Below, one piece after another: positions 29,812-40,400 of a DNA stretch of 64,000 bases (position 1 is the first letter of the stretch; each line of letters opens with the position of its first letter). The stretch spans positions 2,386,001 to 2,450,000 of the forward strand of contig NZ_JAMCOS010000001.1 of assembly GCF_028069655.1 (NCBI RefSeq), written 5' to 3'. A model generated the notes under the pieces. The model worked only from the letters and a program-made list of their open reading frames with translations. It ran no database searches and was not told the origin of the DNA. This DNA is from Acidovorax sp. NCPPB 4044. GTDB lineage: Bacteria > Pseudomonadota > Gammaproteobacteria > Burkholderiales > Burkholderiaceae_C. Both the position numbers and the translations under genes were made by a program.

Positions 29812-32800
29812 TCAGTCGAAGAGCGAGCCTTGCGCAGGCCCTTCTGCAGGAATGGGCGCCGGAGCGGGCGGGACCGGGGTGGGCGATGGTAAGGGCTGGG
29901 CAGGTGGCCCCGACCCTGCGTTGGCATTTTCATGGGAAGGATCCACCTCGACCATGCGCCCATCGCCTGTCAGGAAAGCAGCACGGACCGCCCCCTTGTG
30001 AACCTGTGCCAGCACCGCCATCCGGTAGCGGCGCAATTGCACAAGCAGTTCCGGTTGGCGCTCGGGGTCGGCGGCGCTTTTGTAGTCCAGCACCCACCAA
30101 TCGGGTGCATGGCCAGGTTCGGCGCGGCAACGCACCAAGCGGTCGATGCGCAAGGTTTGCCCCAGATGGACGATGGGGGCCTCGTCCATCGCCAGATCGA
30201 TGCGGGAACGATCCCACGCCCAGGCACCCTCGCCCTCGAGAATGTGGCCAGCCATCGCAGCCGCACGTTCGGCCTGGTCTGCCGGCAACTCGAAATCCCT
30301 CGCGAGCTGCAAGAGGCGCTCGGGTGTCCAATCCAAACGCTGCGACGCCGCAGTCTTCACGGAAAAGCCAGCCTGTTCGAGCAATTGGTGCATGGCCTCA
30401 CCCTGGCGCGAGACCAGGCTGGAGGCCGTGCGTGTCTTGGCGGGAGATGCCTCCGCCTCCTGGTTCGACAAAGGGTTGGGCGCAACTGCAACCCCGACCG
30501 CAGGACGAACATCCGGCAGCACGGGTACCGCTCCCCACCCCGGCAACTCGGAAAGCTGCGCGGTGTCCGGAGCGATCTCCACTTCGGCAGAAGTTGCAGG
30601 CCCGGGGCAGTCCGCATCGGAAGCCAGCGGAGCCACCCGGTTCCACCAGCTGCCCGCGGCCGACTGGGTCAGACGCACACAGGACAGCGCCAGGCAGTGG
30701 CGTGCACGGGTCATCGCCACATAGAGGGTATTGAGTTCTTCCCGCAAGCGTTCCGCGTGCTCCGCGGCCAGCGTATCCACGGCGCTCGGAGGCGGTGACG
30801 ATTCGCTCGCAAGAAAAATGAAACGCCGTGGCTCCGGGCTTTCGCCTGGCCAATCCACCAGGACTCCCATGGTTTCGGCTTTCTGCCCGCGGCTGTCGGT
30901 ATCGAGCAGCAGCACCGCATCCGCCTCCAGGCCCTTGGCGCCGTGAATGGTCAGCAGCCGAACAGCCTGCGCATCCACCCGACCCGGCGCGCGGTGACCC
31001 GGCCGCTTCAAGGCCCGCACGAAAGCGTAGGGAGTGAGATAGCGGCCACCGTCCTGCTGCAGCGCCGCCGACAGCAACGCTCGAAGATTCGCCAACATGC
31101 CTGGACGCAGCGGTGCAGGGGCGGCTGCGGCGTACCGGGCGAGCACGTCCCGGTGCTGGTAGATCGCGTGGAGCGCGTCGTGCGGCGGCCATTGCTCCAC
31201 CCACCCACGGTACAGATTCAAATCGGCCGATAGCCGCGGTATTTCTTCGTCCAATAGCTCATCTTTCGATAGCAGATCAAACCAACTCGGCAGCCGGAAA
31301 TCATGGGTGGCGGTGGCGCTTTGGGCGGCCTGGCGCCGGGCTGCAGCAATGCGCACCAGCAACCGGTCTTCCAGGCCAAACAGCGGCGAACGCAGCGCCC
31401 GCGCCATCGACAGGTCATGGCCAGGAGACAGCAACGCATCCAGCAAGGCCACGACATCCTGGACTTCCGGTGCTTCGCACAATTCGGAGTTCTCCGGCTG
31501 AACGCAGGGAATATGCAGATCCCTCAGAGCGTCCTGCATCGCCGCGAGGCGATCCCGCTTGCGCGCAAGCACCATGATCTCGCGCGGCGGTGTGCCGGCC
31601 GCCATTCGCTCGGCGACCCAGCGGGCGGCCTGCTGGCACTCGCGCATGCGCAGGGTTTCTTCCGCCTCGTGTCGCGGCTGCTCCAGGCTGTCACGCCATG
31701 CCATCGGGTCAGGAAGAGGTTGCGCAACAGCCGAGTCGCCATCGTCAGCGTTGAAGACGGGTGGCAGGCGCACCAGAACACCGGCGTCATGCGATTCAGT
31801 CGTGTGGTTGCGAAACCCTGCGTATTCGCCCTGCCCCTGCGCCGTCCCCATGACGGCATTCACTGCGGCGATCACATCCATGGCATTGCGGCGCGTGTGG
31901 TCGCAGGCCAGGAGATCTCCTCCCAAGCCCTGCTGCACGAAGGCCTGCGCCGCGCGAAACACCTGTGGCTCCGCACGGCGAAAGCGGTAAATGCTCTGCT
32001 TGGGATCACCCACGATGAATACGCTGGGGGGGCGGGCCCCTCCGCCGCTGCCGACATAGCCTGCCAGCCAGGCATGCAGGGCCTGCCACTGCAGCGGGTT
32101 GGTGTCCTGGAACTCGTCGATGAGCAGATGGCGCACGCGTGCATCCAGGCGCTCCTGCACCCAGCCGCTGAGCACCGGATCGGAGAGCATCACGAGTGCA
32201 GTGCGTTCGACATCGTTCATGTCCACCCAGCCCCGGTCGCGCTTCAGCGCCGCGAAAGCCGCCGCCAGCGCTCGGGTGAGCCGCGCCATGCGCTGCTGGT
32301 GCAGCCATGCTTCATGCTGTTGCCGCGCCATGCACAGCTGCTGCAGTTCCCGTTCGGCCTCCTGTGCCGCTGCGAACTTCTCCAGATTCCGGGTGAGCCG
32401 ATCTTCCTTCGCAACGAACAGCGCACGTCGCAGCGCGTCCAGGCGTGATTCGAGATCCTCCGTGTCGAAAAACGCAGCGACGACAGCAGCCGCGGCCTTC
32501 TGAGGGGTCTTGTTGGTCTCCGCACCCATCGCCGCAGCCCAACCGAGCCAGCGGGCACGGCAAGCTTCGCCGGCCAATGCCTGAGCAGGGTGATCCATCG
32601 CAGACAACTCCGGCCACTGCGCCTGGAACGGCGGCACGGAGGCATCCACCGCGCCGCCAGCATCCGCCAATTCGAACTCCACGCGCTTGGCCAATGCCGA
32701 TTCCAATGCCTTGCGCGTCTGGGACCGGCCGTGCCGCGCTACCGATTGCATGTAGTCCGCATGCAACCCCTCCTCCTCAATGACCCTTCGCAAGAACAGC

Positions 32801-33330
32801 GGCCAGACCTGGCGGACGGCCTCAGCATCGTCTTGGAGCAACTCGTAATGCACAGGCAGGCCGCGCGACTGCAGCACCGCGATGGGGGCCGTTCCCAACA
32901 GGGCAGCGAACCAGCTATGGAAAGTACGGATCTGCACGGGACGGCCCGCACCCAGCATATGGAGAAACAGTCCCTGCAAGCGCGCGCACTCCGCATCCGA
33001 GGGATCCTCAACGCCGCGTGCCGCGAGTTCCTTTTTCAAGGCCTGCAACGGCTGGCGAGAAAAATCTCCAAGCCATTCCTGCAGGCGTTGACGCATCTCG
33101 CCTGCGGCCTTTTTGGTGAAGGTGATCGCGAGGATCTCGTGGGGCTCGCTGCCATTGAGCAAAGCGCGCAGAATCCGCGACACCAGCATCCAGGTCTTCC
33201 CGGCCCCTGCGCAAGCCTCCACGGCCACACTGCGGTCCGGGTCGCAGGCGACGGCGTAGAACGTTTCGCGGCTCACCGAGCGGCCATTGTGCTCATAGGC
33301 AGCTGACGAAGCGTGCAGCGGCTCATTCAT
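29812..33330 (-). CDS. addA: AddA-like UvrD-type helicase/nuclease
   Basis: This 1172-residue subunit of an AddAB-type double-strand-break resection complex has SF1 helicase motifs: EACAGAGKTWML (Walker A), AITFTKKAAGEM (Ia), LLIDEFQDTNPLQWQ (II), VGDPKQSIYRFRRAE (III), LLTIHGAKGLEADAV (V) and YVAMTRARHCLAL (VI). The C-terminal nuclease domain shows WWVLDYKS with a following Gln-x2-Tyr-like QLRRYRMAVL, the PD-(D/E)XK core. It starts 8 nt inside the end of addB, so the pair is coupled. RecBCD-like function with Chi recognition is inferred. A diverged copy of the dispersed repeat lies in the coding sequence near 31250. Confidence 0.9.
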   Translation of the reverse strand: MNEPLHASSAAYEHNGRSVSRETFYAVACDPDRSVAVEACAGAGKTWMLVSRILRALLNGSEPHEILAITFTKKAAGEMRQRLQEWLGDFSRQPLQALKKELAARGVEDPSDAECARLQGLFLHMLGAGRPVQIRTFHSWFAALLGTAPIAVLQSRGLPVHYELLQDDAEAVRQVWPLFLRRVIEEEGLHADYMQSVARHGRSQTRKALESALAKRVEFELADAGGAVDASVPPFQAQWPELSAMDHPAQALAGEACRARWLGWAAAMGAETNKTPQKAAAAVVAAFFDTEDLESRLDALRRALFVAKEDRLTRNLEKFAAAQEAERELQQLCMARQQHEAWLHQQRMARLTRALAAAFAALKRDRGWVDMNDVERTALVMLSDPVLSGWVQERLDARVRHLLIDEFQDTNPLQWQALHAWLAGYVGSGGGARPPSVFIVGDPKQSIYRFRRAEPQVFRAAQAFVQQGLGGDLLACDHTRRNAMDVIAAVNAVMGTAQGQGEYAGFRNHTTESHDAGVLVRLPPVFNADDGDSAVAQPLPDPMAWRDSLEQPRHEAEETLRMRECQQAARWVAERMAAGTPPREIMVLARKRDRLAAMQDALRDLHIPCVQPENSELCEAPEVQDVVALLDALLSPGHDLSMARALRSPLFGLEDRLLVRIAAARRQAAQSATATHDFRLPSWFDLLSKDELLDEEIPRLSADLNLYRGWVEQWPPHDALHAIYQHRDVLARYAAAAPAPLRPGMLANLRALLSAALQQDGGRYLTPYAFVRALKRPGHRAPGRVDAQAVRLLTIHGAKGLEADAVLLLDTDSRGQKAETMGVLVDWPGESPEPRRFIFLASESSPPPSAVDTLAAEHAERLREELNTLYVAMTRARHCLALSCVRLTQSAAGSWWNRVAPLASDADCPGPATSAEVEIAPDTAQLSELPGWGAVPVLPDVRPAVGVAVAPNPLSNQEAEASPAKTRTASSLVSRQGEAMHQLLEQAGFSVKTAASQRLDWTPERLLQLARDFELPADQAERAAAMAGHILEGEGAWAWDRSRIDLAMDEAPIVHLGQTLRIDRLVRCRAEPGHAPDWWVLDYKSAADPERQPELLVQLRRYRMAVLAQVHKGAVRAAFLTGDGRMVEVDPSHENANAGSGPPAQPLPSPTPVPPAPAPIPAEGPAQGSLFD
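31227..31274 (-). repeat. Dispersed palindromic repeat, copy G, inside addA
   Basis: TGCTAT at offset 0, a half-decayed head (GCTAT-N7-TGAGC), AGC at 15 and CCGCGGC at 35 where other copies read CGGCGGC. It is sense to addA and encodes LLSKDELLDEEIPRLS, in the same reading frame as the copy in folP (VLSFLEQTLQCLRRHG). The most diverged of the six copies. Confidence 0.5.
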
Positions 33331-36001
33331 GCCAGAAGTCCTTTCGGCACAGCCCACGTGCAGCGCAGTAATCGCACACGGCCCCTTCGCCCAGCGCGGG
33401 CATCGCCGCGCCCTGCGCAATGCGCTCGAAGTCGTGCAGGATGCCTTCGACCAGTTGATCGCGCAGCGACACGATGTCCGGCTGTTCGAAACTGCGCGTT
33501 TCGCCACGCTCACCCACGTTGACATACATCGCCCGCAGCGTGTCGTCACCCAGCAGCGCAGCATAAAAGGCCAGTTGCGAGTCCTCCGTTCCAGCCGGGA
33601 TGCGCCGCCGCGTAACGGTCTCGTTCTCGGTCTTGTAGTCGATGACCATCATCGCGGACGGCTCTCCAGGCGCATCGGATAGCACCGCATCCACGCGGTC
33701 CAGCGTGCCGACGAGCTGCAGAGAACCCAGCGGTTGCACGCAACGCCTCTCGGCATCGAGAAAGCGCGCGCCCTGGGCTTCGTGCTCCGCCAACCAATGC
33801 AAGTAGCCCTCACGCAACGCCGGCCACCCTGCGGAAAAAGGCAGGAATTCTGCAGGCGAGAGGCGGTAGGCACGGGTGGCAGCCTGTGCTGCAGCATCGA
33901 GCAGTGCCCGTCGGCCGCCCACCTCTTCTACCGGCATCTTGCCCAAAGTCTCGTGGAAATGCTGCAGCACGGCGTGAAGCCAATTTCCGAAGTCGCGCTT
34001 GTCTACATCCGTGCCCAGTTCGTCCGATTCCTGCAGTCCCAGCAGGCGCAGGGCAAAAAACCGGTAGGGACAGTGGCGGAGGTCTGAATACGCCGATGAC
34101 GAGAGCCGGCCCAAGGGCAACGCGTCACCCGCAGGCCGCGGCATGCGTACCGGCTCCACCGGCACCTCACGCACCTCCCGGGGATCGGAAGCGTCCGAGC
34201 CGAAGCCTGCCGCTTGCAAACCGAGCACCAAAGGGCTGGCCAGGAGCGGCTCGCCACCATCGTCTCCGATGCGCCAGAGCACATCGACTTTCGGCACCGA
34301 AAGGGCGTGCGCCCAGGCAGCGCGTTGCACACTCTCCAGCGCCTCGCGCACAGGCAACCCAAGGCCCAGGCGTTGTGCATTCGTCCAGGCCCCCGAGGGC
34401 TCCGGCGCTGCCTGCAACCGCTTTTCGTCACAGCCTGCAGCGACCAGCGCCGCGAACGGCCTCGCCAGCATCTGCTGCAGTGGCACGACCACGATCTGGG
34501 GAGCTCTTTCTCCGTCCAAGTCCGGGCGGAATCGACCCGCCTCCAGGACATCGTCCACCCACTGCGAAAATTCAGTCAGCGTGAGCGGACGACCCGAGCG
34601 ATCCAATCCTTCCCATTCCTGCTGGTGCATGGCATCCAACCGCAGTTCGGCCAGGACGCGCAGGCCCGCATCGTCCAGCTGCAGGCGATCCCACTGTTGC
34701 GTGGACTGCAGCAAGGACCGCAGGGCCACCAGCCAGCCTGAAAAATCACGGCCCGCCTGCATGGACGCCCTCCAGGCTTCTGTTTGGCGAACCAACGCGT
34801 GCCAGATGGATGCACCACCGTCTGCCTTGTCTGCCTTGGAGGGCTGTGGCAACGGCGCGTTGTCCTCGCTTGCCGCCAACACGGCTGCCGACCATCCTCC
34901 GTTGCCCGAGTTCCGCAGCCAACGCTCCAGCTGCCTGAGGATCTCAGGATCTGCGGCCGGCGCATGCTTCAGCCAGTCCAGCATTTCATCGCCGGAGGCA
35001 TGCCACTCGCATGCGCGCAACGCCACCATGACATGGGCGCCAGCCCGCGTCGTCGAAAGCGTCCACCCGTTTTCGTCATGCACCGTCACTCCCCGCCCGC
35101 CCAGCAGAGCACTGATACGGCGCGTGAGGGCCCGGTCGATCGCCGCCAGCGCGACGGGCACGTGGCCTCGGTGTATGTGCTGCAAAACGCAGGCAGTGGC
35201 GCGTTGCGCTTCGTCTTCCGAGTCTGTGGCCGTGTGGAATGCGATCTCAGACAGCCGCATCGCCCCGGTCGATCCGGGCTCCTGTTCAAGCCACAGCGGC
35301 AAGATACATGCATGGTCCGCAGGCCACTGCGCGCACAAGGCATGCGCCAGCGCGTCCGGTTGAAATCCGTCGAGGACGACCAGCGCAGGAGTCTGGGCCC
35401 GCACATGCGCACTGAAAAGCACATCCGTCGCATGCCGCGTTGCCGCCACCCATTCCAGCGCGATGCGCGCGACGGCCACCTCGTACCGCAACGCCGCCCC
35501 ATCCCCCGCGGGAAGGAGAAGTGCGCGTGCGTGCGCGACCCATGCCTCACGATCCGCAGGTGCAACGGCTGCCACCACTGGCGCCAACTGGCACGCAGCC
35601 TCCAGCAAAGGCCCCGCCAGCACCTCCCACTGCTCGCCCAGACCGGCACGGTCAAGCAGTGAGCGCGCCGTCAGCGTATCCCGTGCAGCGTCCAGAGTCA
35701 GGTCGTCTCCTTCCGGCACGAAAGAGGCCATGCGAGCCGCCCAGTTGCGCGTGCTTTCGAAGCGGGGGGAAAAACCGTCTGGAAAAGCACGCGCCCACCG
35801 CCGCTGGGCCTCGCCCATGAGTTGGGCATAGGGGACCAGCACGACCAACATACCGGCAGGTATGCCCAGCCCCTGGAGCAGTCCATGAATACGTTGGATG
35901 GACGAGTCCCAGACCGCGTCCAGCGCATCGGAATTCGCTATGACTGTCATAGCAGTGGAGTCGCCGTCCACGGCGCCAAGCGGGAAATGTCTTTCTGTCA
36001 C
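33323..36001 (-). CDS. addB: AddB-like PD-(D/E)XK nuclease with Fe-S cluster
   Basis: This protein of up to 892 residues is the partner of AddA. The N-terminal half is an inactive helicase-like region ([20 protein letters not shown], without a good Walker A). The C-terminal nuclease has [10 protein letters not shown] and [10 protein letters not shown], with the iron-staple cysteines in [12 protein letters not shown] and [16 protein letters not shown], the AddB pattern. Start is uncertain: GTG at 36001 or ATG at 35950. A copy of the dispersed repeat spans 35936-35979 in frame, so both starts are credible. It is divergent from trxA. Confidence 0.87.
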   Translation of the reverse strand: MTERHFPLGAVDGDSTAMTVIANSDALDAVWDSSIQRIHGLLQGLGIPAGMLVVLVPYAQLMGEAQRRWARAFPDGFSPRFESTRNWAARMASFVPEGDDLTLDAARDTLTARSLLDRAGLGEQWEVLAGPLLEAACQLAPVVAAVAPADREAWVAHARALLLPAGDGAALRYEVAVARIALEWVAATRHATDVLFSAHVRAQTPALVVLDGFQPDALAHALCAQWPADHACILPLWLEQEPGSTGAMRLSEIAFHTATDSEDEAQRATACVLQHIHRGHVPVALAAIDRALTRRISALLGGRGVTVHDENGWTLSTTRAGAHVMVALRACEWHASGDEMLDWLKHAPAADPEILRQLERWLRNSGNGGWSAAVLAASEDNAPLPQPSKADKADGGASIWHALVRQTEAWRASMQAGRDFSGWLVALRSLLQSTQQWDRLQLDDAGLRVLAELRLDAMHQQEWEGLDRSGRPLTLTEFSQWVDDVLEAGRFRPDLDGERAPQIVVVPLQQMLARPFAALVAAGCDEKRLQAAPEPSGAWTNAQRLGLGLPVREALESVQRAAWAHALSVPKVDVLWRIGDDGGEPLLASPLVLGLQAAGFGSDASDPREVREVPVEPVRMPRPAGDALPLGRLSSSAYSDLRHCPYRFFALRLLGLQESDELGTDVDKRDFGNWLHAVLQHFHETLGKMPVEEVGGRRALLDAAAQAATRAYRLSPAEFLPFSAGWPALREGYLHWLAEHEAQGARFLDAERRCVQPLGSLQLVGTLDRVDAVLSDAPGEPSAMMVIDYKTENETVTRRRIPAGTEDSQLAFYAALLGDDTLRAMYVNVGERGETRSFEQPDIVSLRDQLVEGILHDFERIAQGAAMPALGEGAVCDYCAARGLCRKDFWHE
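35936..35979 (+). repeat. Dispersed palindromic repeat, copy H, at addB start
   Basis: Perfect GCTAT-N7-ATAGC head at 35937-35953 and CGGCGCCA exactly at offset 35, where other copies read CGGCGGCA. The central block is diverged. It is antisense to addB and overlaps the alternative start codon (ATG at 35950). The coding strand reads [14 protein letters not shown], in the frame used by the antisense copies in dnaX and the MATE gene. Confidence 0.55.
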
Positions 36002-36065
36002 AATCCCAAGACTTTATCCGCACCCCACAACACTTCACTTTCTTCGCATCCACAAGGAAAGCGCC

Positions 36066-36398
36066 ATGGCCAGCGAACTGATCAAACATATCTCCGACGC
36101 CAGCTTCGAATCCGACGTGCTCCAACCCGGCAGCACGGTGCTGGTGGATTACTGGGCCGAATGGTGCGGCCCTTGCAAGATGATTGCCCCCATCCTGGAT
36201 GAAGTGGCAGGCGCTTATCAAGGCAAACTCACCGTGGCCAAGATGAATGTGGACGAAAACCGTGAAGTGCCCGCTAAATTCGGAATCCGCGGCATCCCGA
36301 CGCTGATGCTGTTCAAGAACGGCCAACTGGCCGCCACCAAGGTCGGCGCGATGAGCAAGGCCCAATTGACGGCCTTCATCGATCAGCAACTCGCCTGA
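36066..36398 (+). CDS. trxA: Thioredoxin 1
   Basis: This 110-residue thiol-disulfide reductase has the canonical active site [14 protein letters not shown], the structural [14 protein letters not shown] with cis-Pro, and a total length equal to E. coli TrxA. AAGGAAA lies five bases before the ATG. It precedes rho, as in many proteobacteria, with a structured 269-bp region between. Confidence 0.98.
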   Translation: MASELIKHISDASFESDVLQPGSTVLVDYWAEWCGPCKMIAPILDEVAGAYQGKLTVAKMNVDENREVPAKFGIRGIPTLMLFKNGQLAATKVGAMSKAQLTAFIDQQLA

Positions 36399-36432
36399 TC
36401 CGCCCACCGGGTTTTCCCATCGGTGCCGCAGC

Positions 36433-36496
36433 CTTCGCGAGCTTCTGGCACCTTTCATTTACCTCTCTGCGTCTCCATGGAGAGACACTCGCGAAG
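36433..36496 (+). terminator. Nested inverted repeats between trxA and rho
   Basis: Outer arms CTTCGCGAG and CTCGCGAAG (9 bp, perfect) enclose the palindrome TCTCCATGGAGA at 36472-36483. No T-tract follows. It may end trxA transcripts by Rho or stabilise them. Confidence 0.4.
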
Positions 36497-36522
36497 CCCT
36501 GATGAGCGGGCACTTTTCCTGT

Positions 36523-36528
36523 CATAAT
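36523..36528 (+). promoter_or_regulatory. Candidate -10 of rho, long leader
   Basis: CATAAT in GTCATAATCC, about 140 bp before the rho ATG, without a clear -35. If used it leaves a leader of roughly 130 nt. In E. coli rho is autoregulated by termination in its leader; a similar role for this one is inferred. Confidence 0.4.
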
Positions 36529-36667
36529 CCGCGCTGATCACCGGGCCAGCCCAGCATCGGCGGCCGGTCGCAGATCCTCAAGACCCGCCAAGGCACGCCT
36601 CGGGCAGCCCACGCGGCACGCGGTCTTCCCCTGAATTCCATATTCACTCCGTTCCGGAGTCACCCCC

Positions 36668-37930
<1,263 letters not shown>

Positions 37931-37965
37931 GAGCCATCCCAGCGGCCATCTCGATGGCCCCGCAC

Positions 37966-38002
37966 AAAGCCCCAGCGCAGCAATGCCATGGGGCTTTTTT
38001 TT
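37966..38002 (+). terminator. Intrinsic terminator of rho
   Basis: Stem AAAGCCCCA / TGGGGCTTT around a 14-nt loop, followed by eight T in all (37995-38002). A textbook terminator 36 bp after the rho stop. Confidence 0.88.
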
Positions 38003-38123
38003 GTTATCGACGACCATCGTTCAGCACCTGTAGTCCCAAGCACCAGGAAACTGCTACGACGGAAAAGCAGGAAGCAGCGTCAGTTCGCCGTCCCGGGCAA
38101 TTCGACTCGCCCAGGGAGTGTGC

Positions 38124-38129
38124 GATAAT
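38124..38129 (+). promoter_or_regulatory. -10 element of rpmE2
   Basis: GATAAT preceded by TGC, with TTCGAC 17 bp upstream as a possible -35. The start of transcription would give a leader of about 70 nt. A palindrome TTTCCGCGGAAA (38139-38150) lies in that leader. Confidence 0.5.
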
Positions 38130-38207
38130 TGCGGGCTTTTTCCGCGGAAAGTGCGTCGCAATGGGTGCGGCGTGGCTCCCGCAGCAGCCCATAGAAAGGA
38201 CCATGCC

Positions 38208-38474
38208 ATGAAAGAAGGCATTCACCCCAACTACCGCGAAGTTCTCTTCGTGGATCTGTCCAACGGCTTCAAGTTCGTCACCCGTTCCTGCGTGAACACC
38301 AAGGAAACCGGCAAGACCGACGACGGCCGCGAACTGCCGCTCTTCAAGCTGGACACCTCCAGCGAATCGCATCCCTTCTACACCGGCACGCAGAAGTCGG
38401 TGGACAACATGGGCGGTCGCGTCGAGCGTTTCCGCAACCGCTTCGGCAAGACGACGGCAACGGCAGCGAAGTAA
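38208..38474 (+). CDS. rpmE2: 50S ribosomal protein L31 type B
   Basis: This 88-residue protein starts [20 protein letters not shown] and ends in the [11 protein letters not shown] tail of L31. It has only one Cys (in RSCVNTK) and lacks the zinc-binding four-Cys set, so it is the zinc-independent (B) paralogue usually induced under zinc limitation. AAGGA lies eight bases upstream. No Zur box is evident to me in the leader. An intrinsic terminator follows. Confidence 0.95.
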   Translation: MKEGIHPNYREVLFVDLSNGFKFVTRSCVNTKETGKTDDGRELPLFKLDTSSESHPFYTGTQKSVDNMGGRVERFRNRFGKTTATAAK

Positions 38475-38539
38475 CTCACTTCCCTCGCCGGACCATGGAC
38501 GGTTCGTGGGCCCCGCTCCCGCACCGTCCACCCCAGACA

Positions 38540-38574
38540 GGCAGCCCGGTTTGACCGCGCTGCCTTTCTTTCTT
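38540..38574 (+). terminator. Intrinsic terminator of rpmE2
   Basis: GGCAGC / GCTGCC with an inner CGGT-ttg-ACCG stem, then TTTCTTTCTT. An additional hairpin GGACGGT / ACCGTCC lies just upstream. Confidence 0.8.
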
Positions 38575-38648
38575 GTGGGCCCGCCCACCCGATCTTTACC
38601 GCCTGCGTTTTCACCTTATTCTCAGGCGATTTTTTCGGCACTGAACGC

Positions 38649-40400
38649 GTGAATCCTCCGAACCCCGCCATCGTGACCCAAGGCGCCGTGCGGCCGTTGC
38701 CGCGCTGGGCGTTGCTATTGCTATGCATCGCCTATGTCGTACCCGGCTTCGTGGCTCGCGCGCCGTGGAAGAACGCAGATGTGACGGCGTTCGGCTACAT
38801 GCTTGAGTTGGCCCACGGCACCACCGCCTGGATGTCGCCCTCCCTGGCAGGCATGGCTCCGGACACCGATGGATTGCTGCCGTATTGGCTGGGTGCGCTT
38901 GCCGTGCTGGCTGCGCCGCCGTGGATTTCGGCAGAAATGGTGGCCCGGCTGCCCTTCATTACGTTGCTGGCCATCACGCTCGCAGCAACCTGGTGGGGGA
39001 TGTACCACCTTGCGCGCAGCCCCGGCGCCCAACCCGTCGCGTTCGCTTTCGGCGGCGAGGCATCACCCTCCGATTACGCACGGGCCATGGCAGACGGGGC
39101 CCTGCTGGCCCTGCTCGCCTGCCTCGGGCTCGCGCAACTGTCCCACGAAATCACGAGCTATCTCACCCAGCTGGCCTGTACGGCCCTGGTGTTTTTTGCC
39201 GCGGCCAGCCTGCCGCATCGGCGTATCGCTTCCGTCCTGGCTGCGGCCTTCGGGCTTTTCGGCCTGGTACTGAGCGGTGCCCCGACGATCGCCGTGCTGC
39301 TCGGAGGCGGCAGCGCCTTGCTGGTGGCCTGCACCGCCTGCGAGCCCGACCGCTTTGAATCTCCCTCGCCCCCCCGACATTCCGGCTGGATCTGGGGGCT
39401 GGTGCTGGCCGGCCTCACAGCACTTGCCGCCGGGTTGGCGGTGGCGCTGGATCTCTGGCGCTGGCGCCTGGCCGCGGAAGGCGAAGCCAAGGAATGGCAG
39501 AGCCTTGTGCGCCTTCTCATCTGGTTTGCCTGGCCGGCATGGCCGCTGGCGCTCTGGACGCTCTGGCGGTGGCGGCGGCAGATCGCCAGCACAACCCTGC
39601 ACCGCCATCTGCTCGTGCCCCTGTGGTTCGTTCTCGTCACCCTGGCCGCGACCCTGACGACCCAGCCTGCCGACCGGGCGCTGCTGCTCGGCCTGCCCGC
39701 GCTCGCCACGTTGGCGGCCTTCGCCCTTCCCACCTTGCGGCGAGCCATCGCTTCGTTGATCGATTGGTTCACGCTGCTGTTTTTCAGTGCCTCGGCCATC
39801 ACCATCTGGGTGATCTGGATCTCCCTGCAGACCGGCGTACCGGCAAAGCCGGCTTCCAATGTCGCGCGTCTGGCACCTGGATTCACACCGCAGTTCTCTA
39901 CCATCGCATTCACCCTGGCCCTCGCTGCCACCGCTGCGTGGTGCGCACTGGTCTGGTGGAGGGCCTCCCGCAACCGCAATGAAATCTGGAAGAGCCTGGT
40001 CCTGCCGGCCAGCGGAGCGGCCCTCGGATGGCTTCTGCTCATGACCCTGTGGCTGCCACTGCTGGACTATGGGCGCAGCTACCGTCCGCAGGTCGAGAAC
40101 CTCTCTCGCGTTCTCGGCCCAACGCCGGGATGCCTGCTGGTCCACGGATTGAGCCGGGCCCAGCTGGCCGGACTGCAATACCACGGAGGCTGGACGCTGC
40201 ACACGGTTTCGCGGCCAGACCAGGTGCAGGCCAGCGCCTGCGACTGGCTGGTGGCGGACCTGGCTGCGCAGCCCTCGGTCTCGCGATTGGCCGCAAGCGC
40301 CGAAGGCTGGCGGCAGGTCGCCATCCTGCCCCGCCCTACCGACAAGAATGACCAGCTCCTGGTGATGCGCCGCACGCCTGCCGGCACCCCCACGCCCTGA
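38649..40400 (+). CDS. GT39/ArnT-like polytopic membrane protein
   Basis: This 583-residue protein has a dozen or so hydrophobic helices and a C-terminal soluble domain of about 100 residues (from PQVENLSRVLGP). The first extracytoplasmic loop PWKNADVTAFGYMLEL places an Asp where ArnT and PMT family transferases have their catalytic acidic residue. It therefore probably transfers a sugar from a polyprenyl carrier. The start is the GTG at 38649 without a good ribosome site. The MATE gene begins in its stop codon (TGATG), coupling the two. Confidence 0.7.
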   Translation: MNPPNPAIVTQGAVRPLPRWALLLLCIAYVVPGFVARAPWKNADVTAFGYMLELAHGTTAWMSPSLAGMAPDTDGLLPYWLGALAVLAAPPWISAEMVARLPFITLLAITLAATWWGMYHLARSPGAQPVAFAFGGEASPSDYARAMADGALLALLACLGLAQLSHEITSYLTQLACTALVFFAAASLPHRRIASVLAAAFGLFGLVLSGAPTIAVLLGGGSALLVACTACEPDRFESPSPPRHSGWIWGLVLAGLTALAAGLAVALDLWRWRLAAEGEAKEWQSLVRLLIWFAWPAWPLALWTLWRWRRQIASTTLHRHLLVPLWFVLVTLAATLTTQPADRALLLGLPALATLAAFALPTLRRAIASLIDWFTLLFFSASAITIWVIWISLQTGVPAKPASNVARLAPGFTPQFSTIAFTLALAATAAWCALVWWRASRNRNEIWKSLVLPASGAALGWLLLMTLWLPLLDYGRSYRPQVENLSRVLGPTPGCLLVHGLSRAQLAGLQYHGGWTLHTVSRPDQVQASACDWLVADLAAQPSVSRLAASAEGWRQVAILPRPTDKNDQLLVMRRTPAGTPTP

